Assembly (NCBI RefSeq): GCF_012933445.1 | Contig: NZ_JABBNC010000005.1 | Location: forward strand, 62,001-126,000 | Length of the DNA stretch: 64,000 bases | Origin: Actinoplanes sp. TBRC 11911 | GTDB lineage: Bacteria; Actinomycetota; Actinomycetes; Mycobacteriales; Micromonosporaceae | Direction: 5' to 3' | Shown here: one piece after another, positions 48,246-57,367 of the stretch | How positions within the stretch are numbered: position 1 is the first letter of the stretch | Layout: every line of letters begins with the position of its first letter | The notes under the pieces: model-generated | Seen by the model: the letters and a program-made list of their open reading frames with translations, nothing else | The model's database searches: none | What the model was told of the DNA's origin: nothing | Made by a program: the position numbers and the translations under genes

Positions 48246-49028
48246 GTGGCCAAAGGCGATACCACCGGCACGGCGACGAAACTTGTCGCCGACCGGAACG
48301 CTGACGCCCCATGGGACTCGTTCGACTCCGACGCCTACTACAGCCACAACTACGGCCACCTGCGCGCGGACGACAAGCAGATCATCACCCTCGTCGCCGA
48401 CTTCTTCCAGCGCGCGGACCGCCGATACGGTCGCTCGCAGCAGCTGGCCCGGGCGATCGACGTCGGCAGCGGCACCAACCTCTACCCCGCACTGACCATG
48501 CTCCCGTACGCCTCGGAGATCACCCTTTTCGAGCGCGCGTTCTCCAATCGGGAGTGGTTGTCCCACTCCTTGAAACAGCCGCAGGTTTCGTGGGAACGGG
48601 AGTTCTGGGCGGCGATCTCGCGGGGCCGCGACGCGTACGAGAGAATCGGCAAGCCGATCGACACGCTCGCCGGGCTGGCCCAGATCGTGAAGGGCAACGT
48701 CTTCAACCTCGCGCCCGGCCAGTACGGGCTCGGCACGATGTTCTTCGTGGCCGAGTCGATCACCTCACGCACCGACGAGTTCCAGCGTGCGACCCGCAGC
48801 TTCGTCGGCTCGCTGGTGTCCGGCGCGCCCTTCGCCGCCGCCTTCATGTGCAACTCCGCGGGCTACCTGGTGGCCGATCAATACTTCCCCGCGTGCTCGG
48901 TCGACCAAAAGGATGTCGAAGCAAGCCTTGCCCCGGTGGCTCGCATCGAGCAAATTGAGACGGTGGACAGTAACGACCTCCGCGACGGTTACTGCGGGAT
49001 GATCGTGGCCACGGGATGGAAGAGGTAG
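48246..49028 (+). CDS. SAM-dependent methyltransferase, NNMT/PNMT-like (SCO2525-like)
   Basis: A 260-residue protein. The SAM-binding motif I is AIDVGSGTNLYPALTMLPYA, followed by EITLFERAFSNREWL, a layout close to NNMT/PNMT/TEMT methyltransferases; FDSDAYYSHNYGHLRADDKQ near the start and NSAGYLVADQYFPACSVDQK near the end are also typical of that group. It resembles the family that NCBI labels SCO2525 (from memory, not searched). The GTG at 48246 has a GCAGGAGG site 6 bp upstream. First of four plus-strand genes; the acceptor is unknown. Confidence 0.85.
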   Translation: MAKGDTTGTATKLVADRNADAPWDSFDSDAYYSHNYGHLRADDKQIITLVADFFQRADRRYGRSQQLARAIDVGSGTNLYPALTMLPYASEITLFERAFSNREWLSHSLKQPQVSWEREFWAAISRGRDAYERIGKPIDTLAGLAQIVKGNVFNLAPGQYGLGTMFFVAESITSRTDEFQRATRSFVGSLVSGAPFAAAFMCNSAGYLVADQYFPACSVDQKDVEASLAPVARIEQIETVDSNDLRDGYCGMIVATGWKR

Positions 49029-49062
49029 CACAGCCCACGGACGGGTAGGTGACGGACCACCG

Positions 49063-50910
49063 ATGCAGATCCAGCCGCGCCAGCAACTCCTCGACATCTG
49101 GCAGGCGACCGCGCGGGTGTCCTATCGCGACGGTGCCTGGCTCCCCGGCGGACGAGACGGCAGCAACTCGATCAGCGACGCCGAACAACTGCTCTGCATC
49201 ATGGCCCCGGCCACCGAGATCCTGCTGTTCCGGCTGGACCGCCCGGACGCGGTCGCGAACGACGTGCTGGAAAAGCTCAGCGACCTCGGCGACAACCTGC
49301 AGATCCCGCAGCGCCTGATGCGGGCCCTGAGCGCCTACATCGACCGGTACACGGCGCCGGACGGCACCCCGATGTTCTCCGGCGGCAGCTACTTCCGGTC
49401 CGATGTCGAGGGTGAGGAGATCAAACAGGCGCAGCGCGACCTGGACGTCGTCGACTCCTTCTCGATCTCGATCACGTTGATGCTGGCGATCGTGGGCTTC
49501 ACGAAAATCTTCCGGCAGGTGGTCACCCGGGCCACGCTGGTCGAGCAGGTCGACGCGCTGGAACGCAAGGCCAACCGGCGGCTGACCGCGGCCATGCTCG
49601 GGCTGCTGCGCAGCTTCGCGGTCAACGTGTTCAATGCGGACAGCAAGTACGGCCGCGAGCTCATCCGCACCGTCAACCAGGAACGCCGGCCCGCCCACCA
49701 GGTGGTGGAGGAGGTCCGGGAGGCGCTGCTGGAGATCAACGCCAGACTCCGCGACGACGTCCAGATCGGTTCCGGCGCCGCCGAGGGCAGCGAGCTGGAC
49801 AACCCGAACCGGCTGTTCGAGTGCGGCTGGTCCTGGGGCATCGTGCGGGACGCGCCCGAGGTCGAGACGAGCGCCGAGGTCGGCGTGCAGAAACCGGGCA
49901 CCGCGCAGAACGCCCCCTATCTGTACTTCACGACCGTGGCGCTGGACGCGATCCAGGCGCTGTCCTCGGAACGCACCCGGCTGCTCGGCCTGCTCGACTC
50001 CGAACAGTCGCGTCTGGCGCAGTCGTTGCAGCTGCGCTTCGAGCTGACCCGGTCCTACTGGGCCACGATCGGCACGTTCGGCTCCGGGCGCTGGCCGCTG
50101 GAGGACCTCCCGTGGCGGGCCACCGACGGCATCGAGTTCGACTACTTCAGCCTGCTGATCGCCGGCATGGTCATGCAGAACATGCAGTCCGTCCGGGCCT
50201 CCACCTCGGACCTGCGCCGGGTCGGCGGCGTGCTGGAGGAGTTGGCGAACCGCAGCCGGATCACCCGTCGCTCCACCGAACCCGAGGCCGCCGTCGACGT
50301 CCACCACCCGGGCCTGCATTTCCCGCTCGAGGGCAGCGAGGACGTGGGCGGGCCGACGCTGGCGTGGACGGTCGGCGACATCTCGCCGCTGCTCTGCAAG
50401 CGCACGCTCAACCTCGCCCGGATGGTCTCGGACGGCGCCGCGCGCAGCCGCCTGCTCGAGCTCTCCGACACGATCTGGGAGCACCTGCGCGAGCGGATGA
50501 TCCTGGTCGACGACGACCGCGGCCTGTGGGACCGCCCGTCCGGAGCGTTCGAGTATCTGGCCGACGACTTCCACGAGGTGTCCTGGTACTACACCAAGCG
50601 GGTGGTCGACTGCCTGGTCACCGCCGCGCAGGTGACCAGCGAGACGCCACCGGCCAGCGACCTGCTCGGCCGGATCGCCGCCGATCTGCTCAACGAGGCC
50701 GACCACCTGTACGACCGGGAGCTGCTCAACGGCACCACGACCCGCGGCGAACGGCTGCGCGTGGAGCTGGAGCGGATCGGCACCGAGCTGGGCCGGGCCC
50801 GCACCGTGCGCCGGGAGCGGCCGGGCGTGGCGGTGGCCCTGGTCGAGGAGGTCCTGCGACGGCTCGACCGGCTCTCCGCGGCTCGCCGCGCCGACAGCGG
50901 AGTCACCTGA
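49063..50910 (+). CDS. SCO2524-like family protein, function unknown
   Basis: A 615-residue, largely helical protein with no catalytic motif that I recognise. Recognisable segments include QLLDIWQATARVSYRDGAWL at the start, DAEQLLCIMAPATEILLFRL, and long charged helices (EEVREALLEINARLRDDVQI; LTRSYWATIGTFGSGRWPLE; LLNEADHLYDRELLNGTTTR). No signal peptide, but a hydrophobic stretch near residues 128-145 (FSISITLMLAIVGFTKIF) might touch the membrane. It follows the methyltransferase after 34 bp and ends 1 bp before the P-loop gene, so it is in the same operon. It matches the SCO2524 family by gene order and general pattern. Confidence 0.78.
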   Translation: MQIQPRQQLLDIWQATARVSYRDGAWLPGGRDGSNSISDAEQLLCIMAPATEILLFRLDRPDAVANDVLEKLSDLGDNLQIPQRLMRALSAYIDRYTAPDGTPMFSGGSYFRSDVEGEEIKQAQRDLDVVDSFSISITLMLAIVGFTKIFRQVVTRATLVEQVDALERKANRRLTAAMLGLLRSFAVNVFNADSKYGRELIRTVNQERRPAHQVVEEVREALLEINARLRDDVQIGSGAAEGSELDNPNRLFECGWSWGIVRDAPEVETSAEVGVQKPGTAQNAPYLYFTTVALDAIQALSSERTRLLGLLDSEQSRLAQSLQLRFELTRSYWATIGTFGSGRWPLEDLPWRATDGIEFDYFSLLIAGMVMQNMQSVRASTSDLRRVGGVLEELANRSRITRRSTEPEAAVDVHHPGLHFPLEGSEDVGGPTLAWTVGDISPLLCKRTLNLARMVSDGAARSRLLELSDTIWEHLRERMILVDDDRGLWDRPSGAFEYLADDFHEVSWYYTKRVVDCLVTAAQVTSETPPASDLLGRIAADLLNEADHLYDRELLNGTTTRGERLRVELERIGTELGRARTVRRERPGVAVALVEEVLRRLDRLSAARRADSGVT

Positions 50911-50911
50911 C

Positions 50912-51823
50912 ATGATCATCTTCGCGACGTCCGACAAGGGCGGCACCGGCCGTTCGGTGACCAGCAGCAACCTGGCGTACCGGTACGCGCTGCAGGGCAA
51001 GGACGCGTGCTATCTGGACTTCGACTTCGGCTCGCCGACCTCGGGCGCCATCTTCGACCTGCCCGAGGTGCAGGCCGGCGTCGACCGGGGCGGCCTGCAC
51101 AGCTTCCTGATCGAGGGCGCCGAGCCGGTCGAGATCGCGATCTGGGGCACGTCGCAGCGCGAGGCGTTGCGGGTGCGGCCCGGCGGCGCGGGTCAGCTCA
51201 GCCTGATGCCGGGCGACCGCGGCCGGGGCGAGTTCGCCTCCTCCGCCGACATCGTGCGCCGCTGCGCCGAGCTGCTGCTGCGCGCCGACGAAGAGTACGA
51301 CCTGGTGCTGGTCGACCTCAGCGCCGGCCGCTCGTACGCCGCGGAGATCGTGCTGGAGGCCACCGCGAGCCTGCCGGCCAGCGTGATCGCGCGCTGGGTG
51401 GTCTTCCACCGCTGGACCAGGCAGCACATCATCGCGGCGAGCAACCTGGTGCGCGGCCCGCAGGGCATCCTGGACACGGCCGCGCGCAAGGGTCACGACC
51501 CGGTGCTGATGCAGGACCGGATCCGGTTCGTGCGCACCGCGGTGCTCGACCCGTCCGCGCCCGAGCAGGCCGGCCTGCGCCCCGAACAGCTCGCCTGGCT
51601 CGACGTCTGCAACCGGCGGCTGCAGGAGCTGGCCAGCCGGTCCAAGGTCGGCCGCGCCTACCTGCTGGGTGAGGTGCCCCTCGACCCGGTCCTGCAGTGG
51701 CAGGAGCAACTGATCTCCAACGACGACGTGTGGCTGCACCGCACGGCCAACGAGCGGACCGTGAACGCGTTCGAGGAGCTGGCCAAGAAGATCGTGGACG
51801 AGAGCTCCTGGGAGGGGCTGTGA
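50912..51823 (+). CDS. Variant P-loop (ParA/MinD-like) NTPase, SCO2523-like
   Basis: A 303-residue SIMIBI-type ATPase-like protein. The N-terminus IIFATSDKGGTGRSVTSSNL is a deviant Walker A: the signature lysine of KGG is kept but the following GK[ST] lysine is replaced by arginine (GRS). Switch-type aspartates are in CYLDFDFGSPTSG and DLVLVDLSAGRSYAAEIVL. The replacement may weaken hydrolysis or change the nucleotide cycle. Starts 1 bp after the preceding stop and its own stop overlaps the next start (GTGA). ParA/MinD relatives move or position complexes; that role here is inference. Confidence 0.85.
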   Translation: MIIFATSDKGGTGRSVTSSNLAYRYALQGKDACYLDFDFGSPTSGAIFDLPEVQAGVDRGGLHSFLIEGAEPVEIAIWGTSQREALRVRPGGAGQLSLMPGDRGRGEFASSADIVRRCAELLLRADEEYDLVLVDLSAGRSYAAEIVLEATASLPASVIARWVVFHRWTRQHIIAASNLVRGPQGILDTAARKGHDPVLMQDRIRFVRTAVLDPSAPEQAGLRPEQLAWLDVCNRRLQELASRSKVGRAYLLGEVPLDPVLQWQEQLISNDDVWLHRTANERTVNAFEELAKKIVDESSWEGL

Positions 51824-52764
51824 CCGACGTCTTCACCGAGGAGAGCGCACTGCCGGGGGTGCGCTCGGTGGCGTTGTCGCACCTCTCGCTGGAGCTGGGC
51901 CACCTCTACGTGGAGGATTTCGACCTCGGCGAGGCCCGGCTGCGCGAGCACTTCCGCAAGGTCGCGCCCTGGGCCGAGGCCGTGCGCCGGGAGGTCGCCG
52001 CCGAGCTGCCCGCGGGGCGGCGTCCCCGGGTCAGCACGTGCTTTCTCATCGACGACTACTTCACCAAGTTCTCCACCCCGCGCGAGGTGGTGGCGTCGCT
52101 GGTGAGCGCGGCCGCCGAGGCGGGCCTGACCATCGACTACGTGGCACGGGAGTCGGGCTGCGCGCGCGCCGACGGGATCGACCTGGCCACGCTGGTGCAG
52201 CAGCACCTGGCCGAGGAGCCGCCGGAGGGCAGCACCGGCCGGCGGCCGCCGACCAGCGTGACCGGGTGGCTGTCCAACGGCGAGCGCACCCCGGTGACCA
52301 CCGCCGCCGCCATGGAGGCGCGCAGTCAGTGGCGGCCGCCGCGGCAGAGTGCGGTCCGGCACCACTCGATCTTCGTGGACATCGAGCTGTGGAGCGACGG
52401 ACCGGAGGGCCGGCTGTGGTCCTGCCCGTTCCTGGCCGCGGTCTGGCAGCTGCAGCGGCTCGGCCTGCTGCGCCACCAGGGTGACCCGATCGCCGAGCCG
52501 GCCACGGTCGGCGAGATGCCGTCGGACTGGGACGCGATGCCCCCGATCGTGCAGCTCAGCCCGTCCGCGGCGCCGATGCGGGCGTACCGCACGTTCTCCC
52601 CGCTGGACGGCCGGTTCCTGCCGGTCGAGCTCGCCGTGCGCACGATCCTCACGCAGGTCGCGATCGACCCGCTCGTGCTCGACGACATCGCGGCCCGGGC
52701 CGGGAACGAGGGTGTCGCGTTCGCCCGGGAGACGGTCGATCGGGTCGGTTACGCCTTCGTCTGA
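51820..52764 (+). CDS. SCO2522-like family protein, function unknown
   Basis: A 314-residue soluble protein. Recognisable segments: LSHLSLELGHLYVEDFDLGE, VSTCFLIDDYFTKFSTPREV, TIDYVARESGCARADGIDLA, and PRQSAVRHHSIFVDIELWSD. No known catalytic motif. The GTG at 51820 overlaps the P-loop gene stop, with GGGAGGGG upstream, so synthesis is coupled. It ends inside the last 16 bp of the convergent membrane-protein gene. By position and pattern it resembles the SCO2522 family. Confidence 0.78.
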   Translation: MTDVFTEESALPGVRSVALSHLSLELGHLYVEDFDLGEARLREHFRKVAPWAEAVRREVAAELPAGRRPRVSTCFLIDDYFTKFSTPREVVASLVSAAAEAGLTIDYVARESGCARADGIDLATLVQQHLAEEPPEGSTGRRPPTSVTGWLSNGERTPVTTAAAMEARSQWRPPRQSAVRHHSIFVDIELWSDGPEGRLWSCPFLAAVWQLQRLGLLRHQGDPIAEPATVGEMPSDWDAMPPIVQLSPSAAPMRAYRTFSPLDGRFLPVELAVRTILTQVAIDPLVLDDIAARAGNEGVAFARETVDRVGYAFV

Positions 52765-53753
52765 CTCTCCGGCACCGCCGTGCGCAGCTCGCGGGAGACG
52801 TCCCACAGCTCCTCGTAGAGCTGCCAGCACTCCAGGACCCGGCTCTCGGTGAGGACCAGGCGGGTCTCGGCGACCTGGGTGGATTTCAGGTCGCCGATGG
52901 TCGGGACGGTCTCGTACACCAGGATCTGGTCGAACAGGATCAGGTCGCGCACCTGGACCTGCAGCGGCGGCGGCACCGAGGTGCGGTCGAGCAGGCGTAC
53001 GGTGATGCCCATCTTCTGCTGTTCCTCGTACGCGCGCCGCAGGTCCAGGTCGTACTCCATGTCGGGCGAGTCCAGCACGAAGATCCGCCGGACGCGGCGC
53101 CCGGCGTTCGCGGCCCGGCGCTGGGCGTCCAGGTATCGCTGGCCGATCTCGCTCGTCCACAGGTCGTGGTCGACGGCGGCCATGCTGATCGCGTCCACGC
53201 TGACGGTGGCGGTGCGGGTGAGGCCGAGCAGCCAGTCCCGGTCCTCGCCGTAGTAGGTGACCGTGCCGGCCTCGCCGAGCTGCTTGAGGAAGTCGGACAT
53301 CTCCTTGATCCGGGACTGCGCGAAGTTGTAGACGATCGGCGGCGACGTCGCCTGGATCTGGGTGGAGTTGCGCACGAACTGGGTGACCAGATCCGTCTGC
53401 AACGCCGACGCCTCGACCAGCCCGAACAGCTCGGTCGCCTCGCTCATCTCCTTGAACGCGCCACCGACCAGCTGGTTGACGTCGTGCAGGGCGTCGCCGA
53501 CCAGCTTGTGCATCTCATCGGTGGAGTCGCGCTCGAGCCGCTCCACGGCGGCCAGCCGGTTCTCGAAGTCGCGCAGGAAGCGGACCATGAGAATGATGCC
53601 GCCGATCAGGATCGACAGCATTATCGACATCACCGGCTCCTGGTTGAGCGCGTTGGTGACCAGGTAGGTCAGGCCGCCGCTGACGACGGTGAGCAGCACG
53701 GTGCGGATCACGCTGGAGCCGTTGGCGGGCGTCCGCAGCGGTTCGGCGTTCAC
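52749..53753 (-). CDS. Membrane protein with coiled coil and cytoplasmic C-terminal domain, function unknown
   Basis: A 334-residue protein. Two N-terminal helices (VIRTVLLTVVSGGLTYLVTN and MSIMLSILIGGIILMVRFL) are followed by a long charged helix likely to coil (ENRLAAVERLERDSTDEMHK...), and a C-terminal mixed alpha/beta domain (VSVDAISMAAVDHDLWTSEI, YLDAQRRAANAGRRVRRIFV, EQQKMGITVRLLDRTSV, DLILFDQILVYET) that resembles regulatory domains of uncertain function. The GTG at 53753 overlaps the stop of the upstream SCO2521-like gene (GTGA). It might anchor the locus's other products to the membrane; that is a guess. Confidence 0.8.
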   Translation of the reverse strand: MNAEPLRTPANGSSVIRTVLLTVVSGGLTYLVTNALNQEPVMSIMLSILIGGIILMVRFLRDFENRLAAVERLERDSTDEMHKLVGDALHDVNQLVGGAFKEMSEATELFGLVEASALQTDLVTQFVRNSTQIQATSPPIVYNFAQSRIKEMSDFLKQLGEAGTVTYYGEDRDWLLGLTRTATVSVDAISMAAVDHDLWTSEIGQRYLDAQRRAANAGRRVRRIFVLDSPDMEYDLDLRRAYEEQQKMGITVRLLDRTSVPPPLQVQVRDLILFDQILVYETVPTIGDLKSTQVAETRLVLTESRVLECWQLYEELWDVSRELRTAVPESQTKA

Positions 53754-54730
53754 CGCGGCATCGCCGTGGACAGGGCGGCCGTGGCCAGGCCGACGGAGAG
53801 CTGGTCGCGGATGCGGTGCGACAGCGCCTCCCACTGGCGGCTGAACCCGGCGTGCCGTTCCAGCACCGCCCACAGCTTCTCGCCGAGCTCGTCGCCGCCG
53901 GTCGCCGGCATCCACAGATGCAGGATGTGGTCGATCGCGGGCCGCAGGCGGTCCAGCGTCTCGGCCCGCGACGCGATGCCGATCGAGGCCTTGCGGACGT
54001 TCTCGATGAGCGTGGACACCAGCCAGTCGTGCAACGCGACATCCTCGCAGACCGCGGCGAGGCGCGGGGCGATGGCGTACGAGGTGGTCAGGCGCAACAG
54101 ACGCAACCGCCGGTCGTGCAGCGTGAACCGCACCTGCGCGAGCTCGACCCGGTCGTCGATCCGGGCGACCCACCGCAGCTGGGAACGGGCCGCCCGTAAC
54201 GTGTCGGTGCCGCCGCCGCGCGCGGACGCCTGGACCTCGCCGGTGATCCGCCGGGCGACCGCGCCGAGATCGAGCGTGTCCGGCTTGCGGTCCGGGTTGG
54301 CCAGCGAGTCGGCCAGCGTGTCCGGGTTGACCTTGCCGATCGTCTCGACGACACCCGGCCGGCTCAGGTAATGCGACCACGGGCGTCGCGAGCTGCCGTC
54401 GGCGCGCACCACCGTCGCGTACGCCGAGCCCTGCACCACCGCGCCGTCGACGATCGCGGCGCGCTGCATCACGGTGCCGATGCCCCGGGTGTGCCGGCGC
54501 AGGCCGTCGAGCTCACAGTCCACACCGACCGGTCGTTGTGGCGATCGCACGTATGCTCGCGGCCGGGTGGAGACCAGCACCCGTTCACCGGCGACGAGAT
54601 CGACGAGGCGTCGTCCATCATCGCCGGACGCCAGGTCCCGCCCCCGTAAAAGACCGGTGTCCACCTCACCCACGACGAGCACGTCGGGCCCCCTATCCTC
54701 GACGAGGCGGGGAACCTGGGGCGGACGCAC
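53750..54730 (-). CDS. SCO2521-like family protein, function unknown
   Basis: About 326 residues read from GTG at 54730; the start is uncertain and other in-frame starts upstream are possible. The N-terminal part has VLVVGEVDTGLLRG and GERVLVSTRPRAYVRSPQRP followed by VGVDCELDGL; later come the helical segments SQLRWVARIDDRVELAQVRF and WEALSHRIRDQLSVGLATAA. No enzyme motif is recognised. It is the first gene of the minus-strand pair and its stop overlaps the membrane-protein start. Together with the four plus-strand genes it reproduces the SCO2521-SCO2525 set. Confidence 0.75.
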   Translation of the reverse strand: MRPPQVPRLVEDRGPDVLVVGEVDTGLLRGRDLASGDDGRRLVDLVAGERVLVSTRPRAYVRSPQRPVGVDCELDGLRRHTRGIGTVMQRAAIVDGAVVQGSAYATVVRADGSSRRPWSHYLSRPGVVETIGKVNPDTLADSLANPDRKPDTLDLGAVARRITGEVQASARGGGTDTLRAARSQLRWVARIDDRVELAQVRFTLHDRRLRLLRLTTSYAIAPRLAAVCEDVALHDWLVSTLIENVRKASIGIASRAETLDRLRPAIDHILHLWMPATGGDELGEKLWAVLERHAGFSRQWEALSHRIRDQLSVGLATAALSTAMPR

Positions 54731-54960
54731 CGCAGTGCTGGTCCGCGTTGACCGTAACGCCCCAGCGGCGCGTTCCCGCCAGCCTGTCGATTGGAACGCA
54801 AAGGACGGAGGATTGCAACCGTCGGTGATCGCTTGTGGTCGGTGAGTGTCCGTAGCATCCTTCGGACGCGGACGACAACCTCCATGCGCCCAAGTCCGCA
54901 CCGGTCGTATATTTACCTTCCGCCGGGCGATCCCCCATCGATCACCGTTAGCGTCGAAAG

Positions 54961-55932
54961 ATGACCTCCCACCGACCCGATGTGCTCGTCGTCGGCGCCG
55001 GTGTCTCCGGCCTGACCACCGGCGTGCGTCTCGCCGAAAGCGATCTGCGGGTGCGGATCCGGGCCCTCAAGGAGCCGGCCGAGACCAGCTCGGCGGCGGC
55101 CGGGGCGATCTGGGACCCGATCTACGCCAAGCATCCGCGGGTCGAGTTCTGGGCCGCCCGCAGCTATCAGGTGTTCGAGGCGCTGGCCCTGGCCGGGCTG
55201 CCCGGGGTGCGGATGGTCGACGGCGTCGAGGCGTCCCGCACGCCGATCCCCTCCCCCTCCTGGGCGTCCGTGCTGCCCGGCTTCCGCGAGTGCGGCCCGG
55301 ACGACCTTCCGGCCGGGTTCGCGAGCGGCTGGCACTACACGGCGCCCATCATCGACATGCCGCCCTACCTGCGCACGCTGTCCGACCGGTTGCTGGCGGC
55401 CGGGGGCGAGCTGTTGTTCGGCTCGCAGCTGCAGTCGCTGGGCGAGGCGCTGGCCGACGCCGACGTGGTGGTGAACTGCAGCGGGGTGGGCGCGCGCGAC
55501 CTGGTGCCCGATCCGGAGGTGCAGCCGATCCGGGGGCAGCTGGTGGCCGTGCGCAACCCCGGTCTGCAGGAGTTCTTCGCCGAGCACACCGACGAGCTGG
55601 GCGAGATGACGTACCTGCTGCCGCAGGGCGAGGTGCTGCTGCTCGGCGGCAGCGCGGAGAAGGGCGAGGCCGAGCCGGTGCCGGTCGCGGACGTGGCAGC
55701 GGCGATCGTGGCCCGGTGCAGCGAGATCTTCCCGGAGCTGGCGGACGCGGAGATCCTCGGCCACCGTACGGGGATCCGGCCGTCGCGGCCCGAGGTGCGC
55801 CTCGAGCACGAGGATCTGGGCGGCGGGCGGCACATCGTGCACAACTACGGCCACAGCGGCGCCGGGGTGAGCCTGTCGTGGGGCTGCGCGGAGGACGTGA
55901 CCGCGCTGGTCCGCGACATCCTCGGCGATTAG
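54961..55932 (+). CDS. D-amino-acid oxidase-like FAD-dependent oxidoreductase
   Basis: A 323-residue flavoprotein. FAD motif VLVVGAGVSGLTTGVRLAES at the N-terminus, and near the C-terminus IVHNYGHSGAGVSLSWGCA, which fits the D-amino-acid oxidase signature (H-N-Y-G-x-G...G-x-A). YTAPIIDMPPYL and TYLLPQGEVLLLGGS are consistent with that family. It would oxidise D-amino acids to imino acids with H2O2. ATG at 54961; the 230-bp region before it contains the divergent promoter of the SCO2521-like gene. Followed by a double hairpin terminator. Confidence 0.88.
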   Translation: MTSHRPDVLVVGAGVSGLTTGVRLAESDLRVRIRALKEPAETSSAAAGAIWDPIYAKHPRVEFWAARSYQVFEALALAGLPGVRMVDGVEASRTPIPSPSWASVLPGFRECGPDDLPAGFASGWHYTAPIIDMPPYLRTLSDRLLAAGGELLFGSQLQSLGEALADADVVVNCSGVGARDLVPDPEVQPIRGQLVAVRNPGLQEFFAEHTDELGEMTYLLPQGEVLLLGGSAEKGEAEPVPVADVAAAIVARCSEIFPELADAEILGHRTGIRPSRPEVRLEHEDLGGGRHIVHNYGHSGAGVSLSWGCAEDVTALVRDILGD

Positions 55933-55994
55933 GGGCGCCCCGGTTGGGGCCGCCCCTTTTAAGGCGGCGGGGCCGCCCCTTGGCGAGCGGCCCC
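55932..55994 (+). terminator. Double hairpin terminator after the amino-acid oxidase gene
   Basis: First hairpin GGGGCGCCCC-GGTT-GGGGCCGCCCC (one bulge) followed by TTTT (55932-55960). Second GGGGCCGC/GCGGCCCC stem at 55969-55994. Placed just after the stop and before the convergent chitinase stop at 56003; can serve both strands. Confidence 0.75.
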
Positions 55995-56002
55995 GCTTTC
56001 GG

Positions 56003-57349
56003 TCAGCGGCCCTGCAGGCGTTTCACGTTGTCGCCGAACGTCCAGCCCTTCGAGCCGTCCCAGTTGATCGACCAGGTCATCAGGCCCTTGATCGAGCTGA
56101 CGCTGTTGTACGCCTGGGTCACCAGCGACGGGGTCATGTAGCCGCCGCCCGCGCCGGACTGGGCCGGCAGACCCGGGACCTGCTTGTCGTACGGGATCCG
56201 GATCGTGGTGCCCTGGATCGTCAGCCCGTTGTTGAGGCACTGCGTCTGGACGGTGAAGCCCTGCACGGTCCCGGCCGAATACGAGTCACCCGAGCAGCCG
56301 TACATGCTGCCGTTGTAGTACTGCATGTTCAGCCACCACAGCCGGCCGTTGTCCAGGTACTTCTTGATGATCGGCAGGTACGAGCCCCAGATCGACCCGT
56401 AGGTGACACTGCCACCCGTCACGTACGCCGTCTCGGGCGCCATGGTCAGGCCGAAGTTCGACGGCATCCGCGCGAGCACCCCGTCGATGATCCGGATGAG
56501 GTTGGCCTGCGACGTGGACAGCGTGCCGATGCTGCCGCTGCCGGTCAGCCCGGTCTCGATGTCGATGTCGATGCCGTCGAAGTTGTACTGCTTCAGGATC
56601 GGCACGATCGTGCTGACGAACTTGTCGGCGACCGCGCTGGAGCTCAGGTCGATCCCGGCCGCGGCCCCGCCGATCGACATCAGGATGGTGGCGCCGGACG
56701 CCTTGGCCGCGCACATCTCGGCGGGTGTGGACACCTTCACCCCGGCGTCCATGCCGTTCTCCCAGAGGACCGTCCCGTCCGAGCGGATCACCGGGAACGC
56801 TGCCATCAGCACGTTGTAGCCGTGCTGGGCCATCCGGCTGTCGTTGATCGGGATCCAGCCGAGGCCGGGGTGCACGCCGTTGGAGGAGCCGTCCCAGTTC
56901 TCCCAGTAGCCCTGCAGCACCTTGCCCGTGGGCCGCGACTTGACGGCGCAGGTGGTGCCGCCGGGCGGGCTCGTCGGCGGTGTCGTGGGTGGAGTGGTCG
57001 GCGGTGTCGTGGGTGGCGTGGTCGGTGGTGTCGTGGGTGGCGTGGTCGGTGGTGTCGTCGGGGGTGTTGTCGTGCCGCCGCCCCCGGTGCACGCGCCGAG
57101 GTCGCGCCACAGCGTCGGCGTGCTCGACGGCGTCCAGCCGGCCCCGGCCCACGCCGTGTGCGTCACCAGCGCCTGGTAGTTGTGACCTTGGTAGGTGACC
57201 TGCTGCCCGACGGTATACGTGGGGCCCTCGGTCCAGGTGACCGCGGCACAGGCGACCGCTGCCACGCCCGCGGGCGCGAACGCCACCGCCGAGCCGAGCG
57301 CCAGCACCGCCCCCGCGACCAGCGCAAACAATCGACGTCGGACTCTCAT
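56003..57349 (-). CDS. Secreted GH18 chitinase with CBM5/12 chitin-binding module
   Basis: A 448-residue secreted enzyme: signal peptide (RRRLFALVAGAVLALGSAVA), a CBM5/12 module (about 30-90; VTWTEGPTYTVGQQVTYQGH, WTPSSTPTLWRDLGAC), a TTPP repeat linker (about 95-135), and a GH18 domain with the catalytic motif FDGIDIDIE (acid Glu), SIGGAAAGIDL and MTWSINWDG near the end. It hydrolyses chitin outside the cell. The linker is encoded by a 12/24-bp repeat. ATG at 57349. Palindromes lie just upstream (57368-57407). Confidence 0.93.
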   Translation of the reverse strand: MRVRRRLFALVAGAVLALGSAVAFAPAGVAAVACAAVTWTEGPTYTVGQQVTYQGHNYQALVTHTAWAGAGWTPSSTPTLWRDLGACTGGGGTTTPPTTPPTTPPTTPPTTPPTTPPTTPPTTPPTSPPGGTTCAVKSRPTGKVLQGYWENWDGSSNGVHPGLGWIPINDSRMAQHGYNVLMAAFPVIRSDGTVLWENGMDAGVKVSTPAEMCAAKASGATILMSIGGAAAGIDLSSSAVADKFVSTIVPILKQYNFDGIDIDIETGLTGSGSIGTLSTSQANLIRIIDGVLARMPSNFGLTMAPETAYVTGGSVTYGSIWGSYLPIIKKYLDNGRLWWLNMQYYNGSMYGCSGDSYSAGTVQGFTVQTQCLNNGLTIQGTTIRIPYDKQVPGLPAQSGAGGGYMTPSLVTQAYNSVSSIKGLMTWSINWDGSKGWTFGDNVKRLQGR

Positions 57350-57367
57350 GGCCTACCCCCTCGACAC

